Part shown: in pieces, positions 1-6,211 of the stretch
Layout of the letters: every line of letters begins with the position of its first letter
Position numbering within the stretch: the first letter of the stretch is position 1
Origin: Candidatus Methanoperedentaceae archaeon
Lineage (GTDB): Archaea; Halobacteriota; Methanosarcinia; Methanosarcinales; Methanoperedenaceae
Direction: 5' to 3'
Assembly (NCBI GenBank): GCA_027371625.1
Contig: DAHXMQ010000176.1
Location: 1-11,408 of the forward strand
DNA: 11,408 bases
Translations under genes and position numbers: made by a program
The notes under the pieces: model-generated
The model's database searches: none
The model's input: only the letters and a program-made list of their open reading frames with translations
What the model was told of the DNA's origin: nothing

Positions 1-776
1 TTCTTTGACCAGTCGATTATTTTCCTGAATATAGCCACGGCTTCTTCAGGGGATTTCACAACTGCCAGCTCCCTTCCGAGTTTTGGATGCTTCCCTATTT
101 TGCCTCCGACAAATATCTTATAACCTCTCCATTCCTCGGCAATGAGATCCGAGGGACAGACCCCAACGCACGCACCGCAGAGGTTGCATTTGTCCCAGAG
201 TATTTTCACTTTTGTACCTTCTATTACGAAGGCTTTCTCAGGGCACATGAAAGTGCATGTTCCGCAGGCAGTGCAGTCATCGGTGTATAAATCCGGCTTG
301 AGCAGCCCCATAATTCCGAAATCATTCTCCTGCGGCTTGGCACAGGCATTCGGGCATCCTGTTACCGAGAATTTTATTTTTACAGGCATATCCTCGCCAA
401 AGAATTCCTTATCCAGCATGCCTCCCAAGGCATAGGTATCTATTATCCCGTAGTTGCATTCTGCGCTGCCGGGGCATGAGATGATATTGCGCACGCGAGG
501 TCCGCATGAGCCCGGAGGAGTGCCGTTATCCTCAAGCTCTTTTGTGATGGCATCGAGATTATGGATATCCACATTCGAAATCTGCATTCCCTGGCGCGTT
601 GTGATGTGGATGTATCCTGAACCGTATTTTTTGGCAATCCGGCTTATTCCCTCAAGCTCTTGAGATGAAACGTTGCCGCAGGGCATGCGCAGCCTTACGA
701 CGAAAAGGTCTTTCTGTTTCTGCTTCATGTAGCCGGATTTTTTTAATGTTGCTACATCGAGTTTTTCAAGGGTCAT
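1..776 (-). CDS. Sulfite reductase-like siroheme/[4Fe-4S] protein, partial at 3' end
   Basis: The gene reads leftwards from ATG at 774-776 and runs off the window edge; 258 codons are visible. An AAGGAG ribosome binding site (complement of 782-787) supports the start. Order of parts: an N-terminal nitrite/sulfite reductase ferredoxin-like half domain (begins MTLEKLDVATLKKSGYMKQK), then a siroheme-[4Fe-4S] signature with Cys-x5-Cys (CPGSAEC) and Cys-x3-Cys (TGCPNAC), then two ferredoxin clusters, CTACGTCTFMCP and CNLCGACVGVCP. Known families with this layout are the small single-polypeptide sulfite reductase-like proteins (Dsr-LP) of methanogens and the related anaerobic or assimilatory enzymes. 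They are expected to be cytoplasmic and to pass electrons through ferredoxin clusters to siroheme. Sulfite is the usual substrate, but for the small archaeal versions this is not settled, so the substrate is inference. The last visible residues, FRKIIDWSK, look near the C-terminus. It is transcribed divergently from the alanine dehydrogenase gene. Confidence 0.82.
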   Translation of the reverse strand, partial: MTLEKLDVATLKKSGYMKQKQKDLFVVRLRMPCGNVSSQELEGISRIAKKYGSGYIHITTRQGMQISNVDIHNLDAITKELEDNGTPPGSCGPRVRNIISCPGSAECNYGIIDTYALGGMLDKEFFGEDMPVKIKFSVTGCPNACAKPQENDFGIMGLLKPDLYTDDCTACGTCTFMCPEKAFVIEGTKVKILWDKCNLCGACVGVCPSDLIAEEWRGYKIFVGGKIGKHPKLGRELAVVKSPEEAVAIFRKIIDWSK

Positions 777-923
777 TTTTGCTCCTTAATAGCAAGGGTG
801 ATATTTAAAATGTGGGTTGAGTTAACTCGTTGGGTTTTAATAACTTGGGATAGCGGCAAGATTTGTCAATAAAAATCGAAACCTATATGCCAATTATTGC
901 CCAATTATACTTGGGGAAATCCT
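777..923. promoter_or_regulatory. Divergent promoter region between sulfite reductase-like gene and alanine dehydrogenase
   Basis: This 147 bp gap holds the control signals of two divergent genes. For the plus-strand gene, CGAAACCTATATG at 877-889 resembles an archaeal BRE plus TATA box, placing transcription start near 910, just before the GGGG ribosome binding site at 913-916. A direct repeat CCAATTAT occurs at 890-897 and 901-908, 11 bp apart. A perfect 10 bp palindrome, GAGTTAACTC, lies at 819-828. For the minus-strand gene, an AT-rich TTTTAAATAT (complement of 801-810) could be a TATA box, but it sits close to the start codon. Assigning any of these to a regulator is inference. Confidence 0.4.
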
Positions 924-1910
924 ATGGAAAATCAGATTCTCTGGCTTAATCGAAAAGACGTGGAGTCGCTCCTCGATATGAAAGAGGCGCTCGAAGTCGT
1001 TGAAGAAGCATTCAGGCAGCATGGTCTTAAGAAAGTCCAGATGCCTCCCAAGCTTTACCTCTATTTCAAGAAGCACAACGGCGATTTAAGGACGATGCCT
1101 GCATATCTTGAGGAGCAGGACATTACAGGTGTAAAGATCGTGAACGTCCATCCAGATAACCCGAAAAAGGGTTTGCCGACAGTGATGGCGCTTGTTATCC
1201 TGAACTCGACCGAAACAGGCGCGCCGATTGCAGTGATGGACGGGACGTATCTGACGAATATGAGGACGGGTGCCGCTGGCGGGGTCGCTGTAAAGTATCT
1301 TGCCCGCAAGAACGCGAAAACCGTGGGCTTCGTGGGCACAGGGAACCAGGCAGTTACCCAGCTCCTTGGAATAAAGGAAGTTATCGATATCGAGGAGATA
1401 AAAGCCACAAGCACGCAGGAGAAGCATACACTTGCATTCAAGAAAGAGATCGAGAAAATAATTAGTTGCGACATTGTTCCCAAGAAAAGTGTGAAGGAAG
1501 TGTGCGATTGCGATATCATTGTGACGACAACGCCATCCAGAGAACCGATAGTGATGAACGAGTGGATCTCCGATGGCACGCACATCAATGCAATCGGCGC
1601 GGATGCACCGGGAAAGGAGGAGCTTGACCCGAAGATACTGAAGCGCGCCAGGGGAGTGGTGGATGATATTCCGCAGGCTTCGCATTCGGGTGAGGTAAAT
1701 GTGCCGTTGTCAAAAAAGCTGATTAGCGAGAAGGATATCTGCTGCGAGATCGGGGAGGTTGTCGCGGGGAAGAAAAAAGGCAGGATGAAGGATTCGGACA
1801 TTACGGTGTTTGATTCAACCGGGCTTGCGATTCAGGATGTGGCGACGGCAGATATGGTGTACAGGAAGGCGCTGGAGGCGAATATGGGGATTAAGTTGCA
1901 GCAGTTTTAA
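924..1910 (+). CDS. ala: Alanine dehydrogenase, archaeal ornithine cyclodeaminase/mu-crystallin type
   Basis: A 328-residue protein of the ornithine cyclodeaminase/mu-crystallin family, the usual length for archaeal NAD-dependent alanine dehydrogenases (alanine + NAD + water to pyruvate, ammonium and NADH). Visible marks: the substrate-side block GVKIVNVHPDNPKKGLPTV at about residues 69-87, with the conserved Lys71; the MRTGAAGG block at 113-120; a Rossmann nucleotide-binding loop GFVGTGNQA at 135-143; IGADAPGKEELD at 224-235; and FDSTGLAIQD at 296-305. I chose ATG at 924 because GGGG at 913-916 is well placed before it; an in-frame TTG at 897 would add nine residues of non-family sequence. 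Other members of this fold (ornithine cyclodeaminase, ketimine reductase) cannot be excluded by eye. The last ~120 bp recur as a degraded copy at 3382-3501, beyond the next gene. Confidence 0.85.
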   Translation: MENQILWLNRKDVESLLDMKEALEVVEEAFRQHGLKKVQMPPKLYLYFKKHNGDLRTMPAYLEEQDITGVKIVNVHPDNPKKGLPTVMALVILNSTETGAPIAVMDGTYLTNMRTGAAGGVAVKYLARKNAKTVGFVGTGNQAVTQLLGIKEVIDIEEIKATSTQEKHTLAFKKEIEKIISCDIVPKKSVKEVCDCDIIVTTTPSREPIVMNEWISDGTHINAIGADAPGKEELDPKILKRARGVVDDIPQASHSGEVNVPLSKKLISEKDICCEIGEVVAGKKKGRMKDSDITVFDSTGLAIQDVATADMVYRKALEANMGIKLQQF

Positions 1911-1921
1911 TCGAAGAGTTT

Positions 1922-3319
1922 TTATTGAACCAAAAGAGGAGCGAAATCCCCAAGGTCAAAAACTAGATAACCCATGCTCTTCAGTTTTTCTTTATCGTCT
2001 ATGCCCTTTGCTATAATACCATATCTTTCCTTGCGTCGGGCATTATGCCATTTCACCAGCGCTGCTTTGCGCTTTAATTCGGCCAATATGGTCTCTGCCT
2101 CTTCAACATTCAATGAACTCCACTTACATTCGAAAAAGGATATTTCCTTTTTCTCTTTGTTCAAGGTAATTATATCTATTTCCTCAGTTCTGTGCCACCA
2201 TCTGCCAATATCCATAAATTCAAAATCCAGCAAGCCTTTTCGGTTCATTTCTATCAAAAATTCGGCTGCAAGTTTTTCAAATGCCTTACCAAAATAAGAA
2301 TTAATATCTTTTATGATTAATTCAAAAGCCATTTCAGGATTGATTTCCAGCAGACGTGAATTTCTGTAGATGAACCTGAACCAGAAATTAAAAAAATTAT
2401 CCAGAAGGAAATATCTGGTGTCCCTGGCTCGGCTCATTATAACAGGTTTTTCCCGGATTACTATCTCGTAATTATTTACAAGTTCGTAGAGGTATTTCGA
2501 TACTGCACCCGGCTGCAAACCGGTATAATCCGAAATCTCCTTCGGGGTCGCATTTCCGGATGAAATTGCTTCAAGTATCGAGAAATAGCTCCTGTGCTCA
2601 GAGCCAAATTCAAGCGTAAGAATATTTTTTCCTTCCTCTGCCAGTATCTTTGTATCTATGAATAATCTTTTAAAAGTCTCCATGGGGTCGCTGGTTCCCA
2701 TTTGTCCTGCAAGAAGAAGATATTTGGGAACGCCTCCAAAAAGAAAATAGAACTTTGAAGCATCCTCTGTTTCCAACTGGAAAAAAAACTTCAGGAACGC
2801 ATAACTATCAAAAAAGTTGAATGATTTCAGGTTAAAAAGCATAGTAGCCCTTCCAAACAGCGGCTCTTTAGTGTCTTTGAATATTTTCTTTATCATTCCG
2901 ACATACGAACCTATTATCAGGAACATATGCTGCGATTCATTATGATTTAAGTCCCAGTATTTCTGGAATTTTGAAAATATGCCGGGATTGACTTTGCTCA
3001 GGTTCTGGAATTCGTCGAACACAAAAATCAATTTCTCTTTCTGCTCAAAAACAAGACTGAAGAAATCATCCCAGCTTTCGATCCGCGGTTTTACTTTGAG
3101 TATTTCTTCAAGCGACTCTTCCAGGTCTTTGAAAATCAATGCTTCAGGTTTTATTTCTATAAATATATAAACAGCTCTTTTTCCTTTTATGAATTCACGG
3201 CTCAATTCGGTTTTTCCTACCCTCCGCCTGCCATAGAGCACCACAAGGGATGATGAACCTGAGCTATAAATATCCTCCAATATGCGAATCTCATTCTTTC
3301 GGTTAATGAAACCTACCAT
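1922..3319 (-). CDS. Archaeal ATPase, DUF234 family (AAA+ ATPase with C-terminal PD-(D/E)XK-like domain)
   Basis: A 465-residue predicted cytoplasmic P-loop ATPase of the archaeal ATP_bind_2/DUF234 group. Walker A is GRRRVGKT at residues 30-37 and Walker B is LIFVFDE at 97-103; IIGSYVG at 135-141 is the probable sensor region. A winged-helix-like stretch follows at about 245-300 (TPKEISDYTGLQPGAVSKYL). The C-terminal DUF234 region has EIDII at 380-384 and FFECKW at 395-400, matching the E-x-D...E-x-K pattern of a PD-(D/E)XK nuclease-like fold. The cellular role of this family is not established, although such genes are abundant and mobile-looking in archaeal genomes. The start at 3319 has no ribosome binding site, but a TATA box lies about 25 bp upstream, fitting a leaderless message. 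The gene ends 11 bp from the convergent alanine dehydrogenase and is bracketed by two copies of that gene's 3' end. Confidence 0.85.
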   Translation of the reverse strand: MVGFINRKNEIRILEDIYSSGSSSLVVLYGRRRVGKTELSREFIKGKRAVYIFIEIKPEALIFKDLEESLEEILKVKPRIESWDDFFSLVFEQKEKLIFVFDEFQNLSKVNPGIFSKFQKYWDLNHNESQHMFLIIGSYVGMIKKIFKDTKEPLFGRATMLFNLKSFNFFDSYAFLKFFFQLETEDASKFYFLFGGVPKYLLLAGQMGTSDPMETFKRLFIDTKILAEEGKNILTLEFGSEHRSYFSILEAISSGNATPKEISDYTGLQPGAVSKYLYELVNNYEIVIREKPVIMSRARDTRYFLLDNFFNFWFRFIYRNSRLLEINPEMAFELIIKDINSYFGKAFEKLAAEFLIEMNRKGLLDFEFMDIGRWWHRTEEIDIITLNKEKKEISFFECKWSSLNVEEAETILAELKRKAALVKWHNARRKERYGIIAKGIDDKEKLKSMGYLVFDLGDFAPLLVQ

Positions 3320-3328
3320 ATAGTAACA

Positions 3329-3350
3329 TACTGTTCAGTAGGTATATAAG
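3329..3350 (-). promoter_or_regulatory. Leaderless promoter and inverted repeat of the DUF234 ATPase gene
   Basis: Read on the minus strand, CTTATATACC (complement of 3341-3350) is a good archaeal TATA box centred about 26 bp before the ATG at 3317-3319, so transcription should begin at or next to the start codon. An inverted repeat TACTG-TT-CAGTA at 3329-3340 lies between the TATA box and the start, where a bound repressor would block initiation. The TATA call is visible; the repressor site is inference. Confidence 0.5.
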
Positions 3351-3381
3351 ATTTACGACATCGAGGGATGCAAGAATAGAG

Positions 3382-3501
3382 GATTCGGATATTACGGTGT
3401 TTAATTCAACCTGGCTTGCGATTCAGGATGTGGCGACTGCAAATATGGTGTACCAGAAGGCGCTGGAAGCGAACATGGGGATTAAGTTGCAGCAGTTTTA
3501 A
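3382..3501 (+). pseudogene. Degraded second copy of the alanine dehydrogenase 3' end
   Basis: The last 40 codons, including TAA, of the alanine dehydrogenase gene at 1791-1910 are repeated here with 9 differences in 120 bp (about 92% identity) and no internal frameshift. Weaker similarity continues left to about 3369 with a small indel and right through the T-rich tail after the stop. The copy reads DSDITVFNSTWLAIQDVATA and onward to GIKLQQF, ending at the same residue. It has no start codon or upstream part, so it cannot make the enzyme. Five amino-acid changes include Gly to Trp in the FDSTGLAIQD motif. The DUF234 ATPase gene lies exactly between the two copies. Confidence 0.9.
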
Positions 3502-3513
3502 TCGAGAATTTTT

Positions 3514-3530
3514 GCTAACGCTGTGTTAGC
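3514..3530. terminator. Small stem-loop between the alanine dehydrogenase remnant and the TIR gene
   Basis: GCTAAC-GCTGT-GTTAGC forms a 6 bp stem with a 5-base loop. It lies just after the T-rich tail of the alanine dehydrogenase remnant and 21 bp beyond the stop of the convergent TIR gene. On the minus strand it is not followed by a T run, so a terminator role is only a guess; a recombination scar is an alternative. Confidence 0.3.
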
Positions 3531-3551
3531 GTCATTTGTGCAAAAACAAAT

Positions 3552-4346
3552 TCATAACCGGTCCACGCGATATTGAGGCTGACCATTCATTACACCGAAT
3601 AAGAGTTGAGACGGTAATTCATTACAAAAAATGAAGTAACTTTGAGTAGGCGTCGCCTCATTTTGAGCAAAAAGACAATACCAAGCGCCGTCATTACTTA
3701 TGACAGAACCCTTGTTAATGAGAATCCCACCTTGCGGAATTACGTTACGTGGGCCATGCTGTATGTGTGGATTGACGCGATCTTTTTCTCCATTCGGAAT
3801 GGCAGCAACGAATGGTGACCACGTCCCTGCTCTTGGACGTACTTCGATGGCATACCTTGAGTCAGTCCTTCCAGTAAGATTATGAAGAGTCAAAGAATAT
3901 GGCTCAACATTAGGCAGTAAAATGTTTGGTGTTCTTCCTTCCGCAGCTGACTTTATTCTTTCTTTCCAATCTGGGTCGGTAATGCTAACATAGAGCCTTG
4001 TTCTTATGCTAGCTGGAATGAGGTTAGCGTCGATTGTGGAAGGAAAGAGTCCTATCACTGGAAAGTTGTTGCCTCTGGAATGAAGGGCTCGATCGAGAGC
4101 ATATGCAAATTCTTCTTTACACGCTTCACTTCCGAGACTATTCTGAGTAGCATATAGAAGCCATGCATCACTTGCGTTTGGGTTGGTAATAAAATAGTCT
4201 ATTTGTTCCCATAGACGACGCCCTGCCTGAAGATTCCAACGATCAAGCTTTACTACCAAGCCTGAACGAATAAGTTCTTGGGCTACAAAATCAACATCTC
4301 TATCGTTATTGTCATTCCAAGCGTAAGTTATCCAGATTGTTGTCAT
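3552..4346 (-). CDS. TIR-domain protein with unrecognised C-terminal beta-rich domain (putative defence effector)
   Basis: A 264-residue protein. Residues 1 to about 135 look like a TIR (TIR_2) domain: strand TIWITYAWND at 3-12, then LVVKLDRWNLQAGRRLWEQI at 30-49, and SEACKEEF at 73-80, whose Glu78 or Glu79 fits the catalytic glutamate of NAD-cleaving TIR domains. Residues about 148-264 form a second domain rich in predicted strands (SLTLHNLTGR, YAIEVRPRAG, AWYCLFAQ, SYFIFCNELP) that I do not recognise. No signal peptide or membrane segment is seen. Bacterial and archaeal TIR proteins are often antiviral NADases or signal-molecule synthases; that role is inferred here. The gene lies 30 bp after vapC on the same strand. 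TATATA at 4364-4369 with a GTATAAC half-site behind it suggests a promoter of its own, though spacing to the ATG is short. Confidence 0.72.
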   Translation of the reverse strand: MTTIWITYAWNDNNDRDVDFVAQELIRSGLVVKLDRWNLQAGRRLWEQIDYFITNPNASDAWLLYATQNSLGSEACKEEFAYALDRALHSRGNNFPVIGLFPSTIDANLIPASIRTRLYVSITDPDWKERIKSAAEGRTPNILLPNVEPYSLTLHNLTGRTDSRYAIEVRPRAGTWSPFVAAIPNGEKDRVNPHIQHGPRNVIPQGGILINKGSVISNDGAWYCLFAQNEATPTQSYFIFCNELPSQLLFGVMNGQPQYRVDRL

Positions 4347-4376
4347 AACCTTATCTTAATTCCTATATACCTCTTG

Positions 4377-4757
4377 TTATACAAAAACCACATCCTTCAA
4401 ATGCTCGAAATGCTCGTCCCCGCTGACCACCTTACAGCCCATTCTCTTTTGCTGGGCAATAATAAGCGCATCCATCATGCCAAAGCCTTTTTTCGTTCTC
4501 CTGAGTTCACTTCTAATCGTTGCAGCATCCAGCCAATCCTGCGTTAAAATACATTGTATATCAGAAACTTTCCTCACAATGGAATATAGCTCTTCAAAAT
4601 CCATACTTTCCCTGATAGCCCACCCTTTTATTTCAGCAAGACAGCATTCGGGAGTGATAATAACATTATTTTCATCCTCTATAATTTTTTTAACCTTTTC
4701 ACCTCTTTTCGAACCTGTGAAATATTCAACCCAGGCATACGTATCTATCAGGTACAC
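4377..4757 (-). CDS. vapC: VapC-type PIN-domain ribonuclease toxin
   Basis: A 126-residue PIN-domain protein, normal length for a VapC toxin, a Mg-dependent endoribonuclease acting on tRNA or rRNA in known members. Acidic active-site residues are visible: Asp5 (YLIDTYAW), Glu42 (CLAEIKGW), Asp96 (GMMDALIIA) and Asp114 (VVSGDEHF). I place the start at GTG (complement of 4755-4757), preceded by GGTGA and beginning 4 bp after the vapB stop. An in-frame ATG at 4826 would overlap vapB by 65 bp and add 23 basic, non-family residues. Its partner antitoxin gene lies directly upstream, and the TIR gene follows 30 bp downstream, so a three-gene transcript is possible. The target RNA cannot be told from sequence. 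Confidence 0.85.
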   Translation of the reverse strand: MYLIDTYAWVEYFTGSKRGEKVKKIIEDENNVIITPECCLAEIKGWAIRESMDFEELYSIVRKVSDIQCILTQDWLDAATIRSELRRTKKGFGMMDALIIAQQKRMGCKVVSGDEHFEHLKDVVFV

Positions 4758-4761
4758 AGCA

Positions 4762-4968
4762 TCACCAGAGGTCTTCGTGCTCAGGTTCTTCCCTTTCAAA
4801 CGGCTTTTTCCCCTTCGCAATCCCAAAACCGCTTACTTTTTCTTTTTTTAAAATATCGATATCGATTATATCCTTTTCAGATAATCCCAGCTCTGCGACC
4901 TTGTCTTTTGGGATGACTATACCTAGGGAATTACCCCATTTTTTTACTTCTACAGCGGCATGGCACAT
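4762..4968 (-). CDS. vapB: VapB antitoxin, AbrB/MazE-like (SpoVT-AbrB) DNA-binding protein
   Basis: A 68-residue antitoxin. The N-terminal half has the swapped-hairpin AbrB signature VEVKKWGNSLGIVIPKDKVA followed by LGLSEKDIIDIDI; the acidic tail (FEREEPEHEDLW) is the expected toxin-binding part. In known pairs VapB neutralises VapC and represses its own promoter, often as a complex. The ATG at 4966-4968 has no ribosome binding site, but a TATA box about 25 bp upstream fits leaderless transcription, and a perfect inverted repeat abuts that box. The stop lies 4 bp before the vapC GTG start, indicating coupled translation. Confidence 0.85.
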   Translation of the reverse strand: MCHAAVEVKKWGNSLGIVIPKDKVAELGLSEKDIIDIDILKKEKVSGFGIAKGKKPFEREEPEHEDLW

Positions 4969-4989
4969 AATATAACAATGGAATCCCAG

Positions 4990-5017
4990 CTATATAAGTT
5001 ATACCATATTGTATAAC
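4990..5017 (-). promoter_or_regulatory. vapBC promoter and operator
   Basis: On the minus strand, a TATA box CTTATATAGC (complement of 4989-4998) lies about 25 bp before the vapB ATG. Immediately behind it is a perfect inverted repeat with 7 bp arms, GTTATAC at 4998-5004 and GTATAAC at 5011-5017, separated by CATATT. Its position overlapping the BRE/TATA region suits autorepression by the VapB/VapC complex, as known for the family. One identical half-site, GTATAAC on the minus strand (complement of 4376-4382), lies before the TIR gene. Confidence 0.6.
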
Positions 5018-5063
5018 AAAAAGCGGAACTTTATAGAATTGTTAGATGTAGAAATGTATATGA

Positions 5064-5097
5064 TGAAAATAAAGAAAAAGAGAGGGCTCATAGCCCC
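5064..5097 (-). terminator. Intrinsic-type terminator of the MTH865-family gene
   Basis: On the minus strand a GC stem GGGCT-ATG-AGCCC (complement of 5084-5096) overlaps the gene's stop codon and is followed directly by the T-rich stretch TCTCTTTTTCTTTATTTTC. Stem plus T tract is the form of a factor-independent terminator; T tracts alone also terminate archaeal polymerase. Confidence 0.65.
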
Positions 5098-5327
5098 GCT
5101 CTCTGAACTATCACATCCGCAACCTGTTTGGCGCTTCTGAAAGGAAAGTCGGTTGGCTTGAGCAACTTCCCTGCCTCACCTGCCGTCATTTTAATATCGC
5201 CCACCTGACAGGTCGTGTCCGCTCCCATGGGAAAGGCTGCGAGCAGATCTTTTGGCGTTTTTATCGGGAACTTTGCTCCTTTGAGTGCTCCAACAATCTG
5301 GGCATGTATTTCGTCTCTGACGCTCAT
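5088..5327 (-). CDS. MTH865-family small protein
   Basis: A 79-residue protein matching the MTH865-like family, small all-helical archaeal proteins known mainly from a structure of the Methanothermobacter member; no biochemical role is established. Visible family features are VRDEIHAQIVGALKGAKFPI at residues 3-22, PKDLLAAFPMGADTTCQVGD at 24-43, and the C-terminal FPFRSAKQVADVIVQRAGL. I chose ATG at 5325-5327 because a strong GGAGGTGA ribosome binding site (complement of 5333-5340) lies 6 bp before it; the in-frame GTG at 5336 is itself part of that site. It is transcribed divergently from the DUF2284 gene, sharing the 5341-5477 region, and has its own terminator. Confidence 0.8.
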   Translation of the reverse strand: MSVRDEIHAQIVGALKGAKFPIKTPKDLLAAFPMGADTTCQVGDIKMTAGEAGKLLKPTDFPFRSAKQVADVIVQRAGL

Positions 5328-5340
5328 TGTTTTCACCTCC

Positions 5341-5477
5341 TTTTTACTCTTATATTTTTTAATTGATTAGTTAGCAGCATATACTTAACCGTCATAGAAA
5401 TATACTTAATATATTATTATGACCTTTAAAGTTTGGATAGAAACCCTTTTCTATAATAAAAATAATAATCTACTCAG
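5341..5477. promoter_or_regulatory. Divergent control region between MTH865-family and DUF2284 genes
   Basis: This very AT-rich 137 bp region holds a perfect 10 bp direct repeat ATATACTTAA at 5379-5388 and 5400-5409, 21 bp apart start to start, which places both on the same DNA face. GTCATA at 5391-5396 and TATGAC at 5418-5423 form an inverted pair around the second copy. TATAATAAAA at about 5452-5461 lies about 25 bp before the DUF2284 ATG, which lacks a clear ribosome binding site. For the minus gene, AAAATATAAG near 5350 is a possible TATA box. The repeats are visible; regulator binding is inference. Confidence 0.45.
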
Positions 5478-6179
5478 ATGAAAGATGCCGAAAATATAAA
5501 AAAGGAAATGCTTCAATGCTCAACCATGATATCTGAAGCCAATCTCAAACTCCTTAAAAAAAAAGCTAAAGAACTTGGGGCTAACGAAGCTCTATTGATT
5601 CCTGCGAAAAGCATTGTGGTCGAAAACAGAACTATTTTGAAATGTATTTTTGGGTGTAACGGATGGGGCAGTCGTGTCTGTCCTCCGTTCATACCCACAG
5701 TTGATGAGTTCAGGAAAATGCTGGCAGAATACCAGTGTGCTCTGCTTGTTGATTGGAAATCCGAAAATATATTCTCCGGGGAAGTAAGCGAGAACTTCGT
5801 TAAATATGGCGTGTCTCCCCCAAAAAATAATGAACTGAAGAAAGAATATCAACAGGCTTTAAAAACTGTAATAAGAGAAAGAAAAGAAAGGATACAGCCA
5901 GGAAGTCTCGAACTTGAGAAGCTTGCATGGGTTCTCGGTTATAATACCGCCCTTGCCACCTTCCCTGGAATGTGCACATGGTGCGCAAATAATGATTATT
6001 CAGATGTTAACTGTGCCCGCTTTAAAGATGAGTGCCATCACCCTACTATTCGCAGACCATGCATTATGGGACTCGGCATTAGGCTCGATAAAACGCTTGA
6101 AAAACTAGATATCCAATTGCCAAATTTCCCTATTGAAAATAGCACCCCTAAACAGTATACACTGATATTTATAGACTAA
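5478..6179 (+). CDS. DUF2284 Cys-rich metal-binding protein
   Basis: A 233-residue predicted cytoplasmic protein of the DUF2284 family, annotated in general as metal-binding but without a defined reaction. Conserved cysteines are visible in two clusters: Cys56, Cys60 and Cys68 in LKCIFGCNGWGSRVCPPF, and Cys166, Cys169, Cys179, Cys186 and Cys195 in FPGMCTWCANND...NCARFKDEC...RRPC. An iron-sulfur cluster or zinc site is a reasonable inference. The start ATG has only CTACTCAG before it, and its promoter box fits leaderless initiation. The first 12 codons and about 20 bp of leader are almost the same as those of the next gene at 6212. It opens a plus-strand run with a winged-helix regulator (32 bp gap) and a ferredoxin, suggesting a shared redox or metal role. 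Confidence 0.8.
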   Translation: MKDAENIKKEMLQCSTMISEANLKLLKKKAKELGANEALLIPAKSIVVENRTILKCIFGCNGWGSRVCPPFIPTVDEFRKMLAEYQCALLVDWKSENIFSGEVSENFVKYGVSPPKNNELKKEYQQALKTVIRERKERIQPGSLELEKLAWVLGYNTALATFPGMCTWCANNDYSDVNCARFKDECHHPTIRRPCIMGLGIRLDKTLEKLDIQLPNFPIENSTPKQYTLIFID

Positions 6180-6211
6180 GATTATTCCCTAAAAAATAAT
6201 AACATACTCAG

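Noticed and set aside
897..923. TTG start at 897 for alanine dehydrogenase
   Set aside because: It adds nine residues not typical of the family, whereas ATG at 924 has a well-placed GGGG site.
1061..1801. Long open frame (246 codons) antisense to alanine dehydrogenase, and a second one at 1086-1685
   Set aside because: Both overlap completely a well-supported family gene on the other strand, show no recognisable domain, and are explained by that gene's codon use.
4758..4826. ATG at 4826 as the vapC start
   Set aside because: It would give a 65 bp overlap with vapB and a basic non-PIN extension; GTG at 4757 begins exactly at the PIN strand with GGTGA before it.
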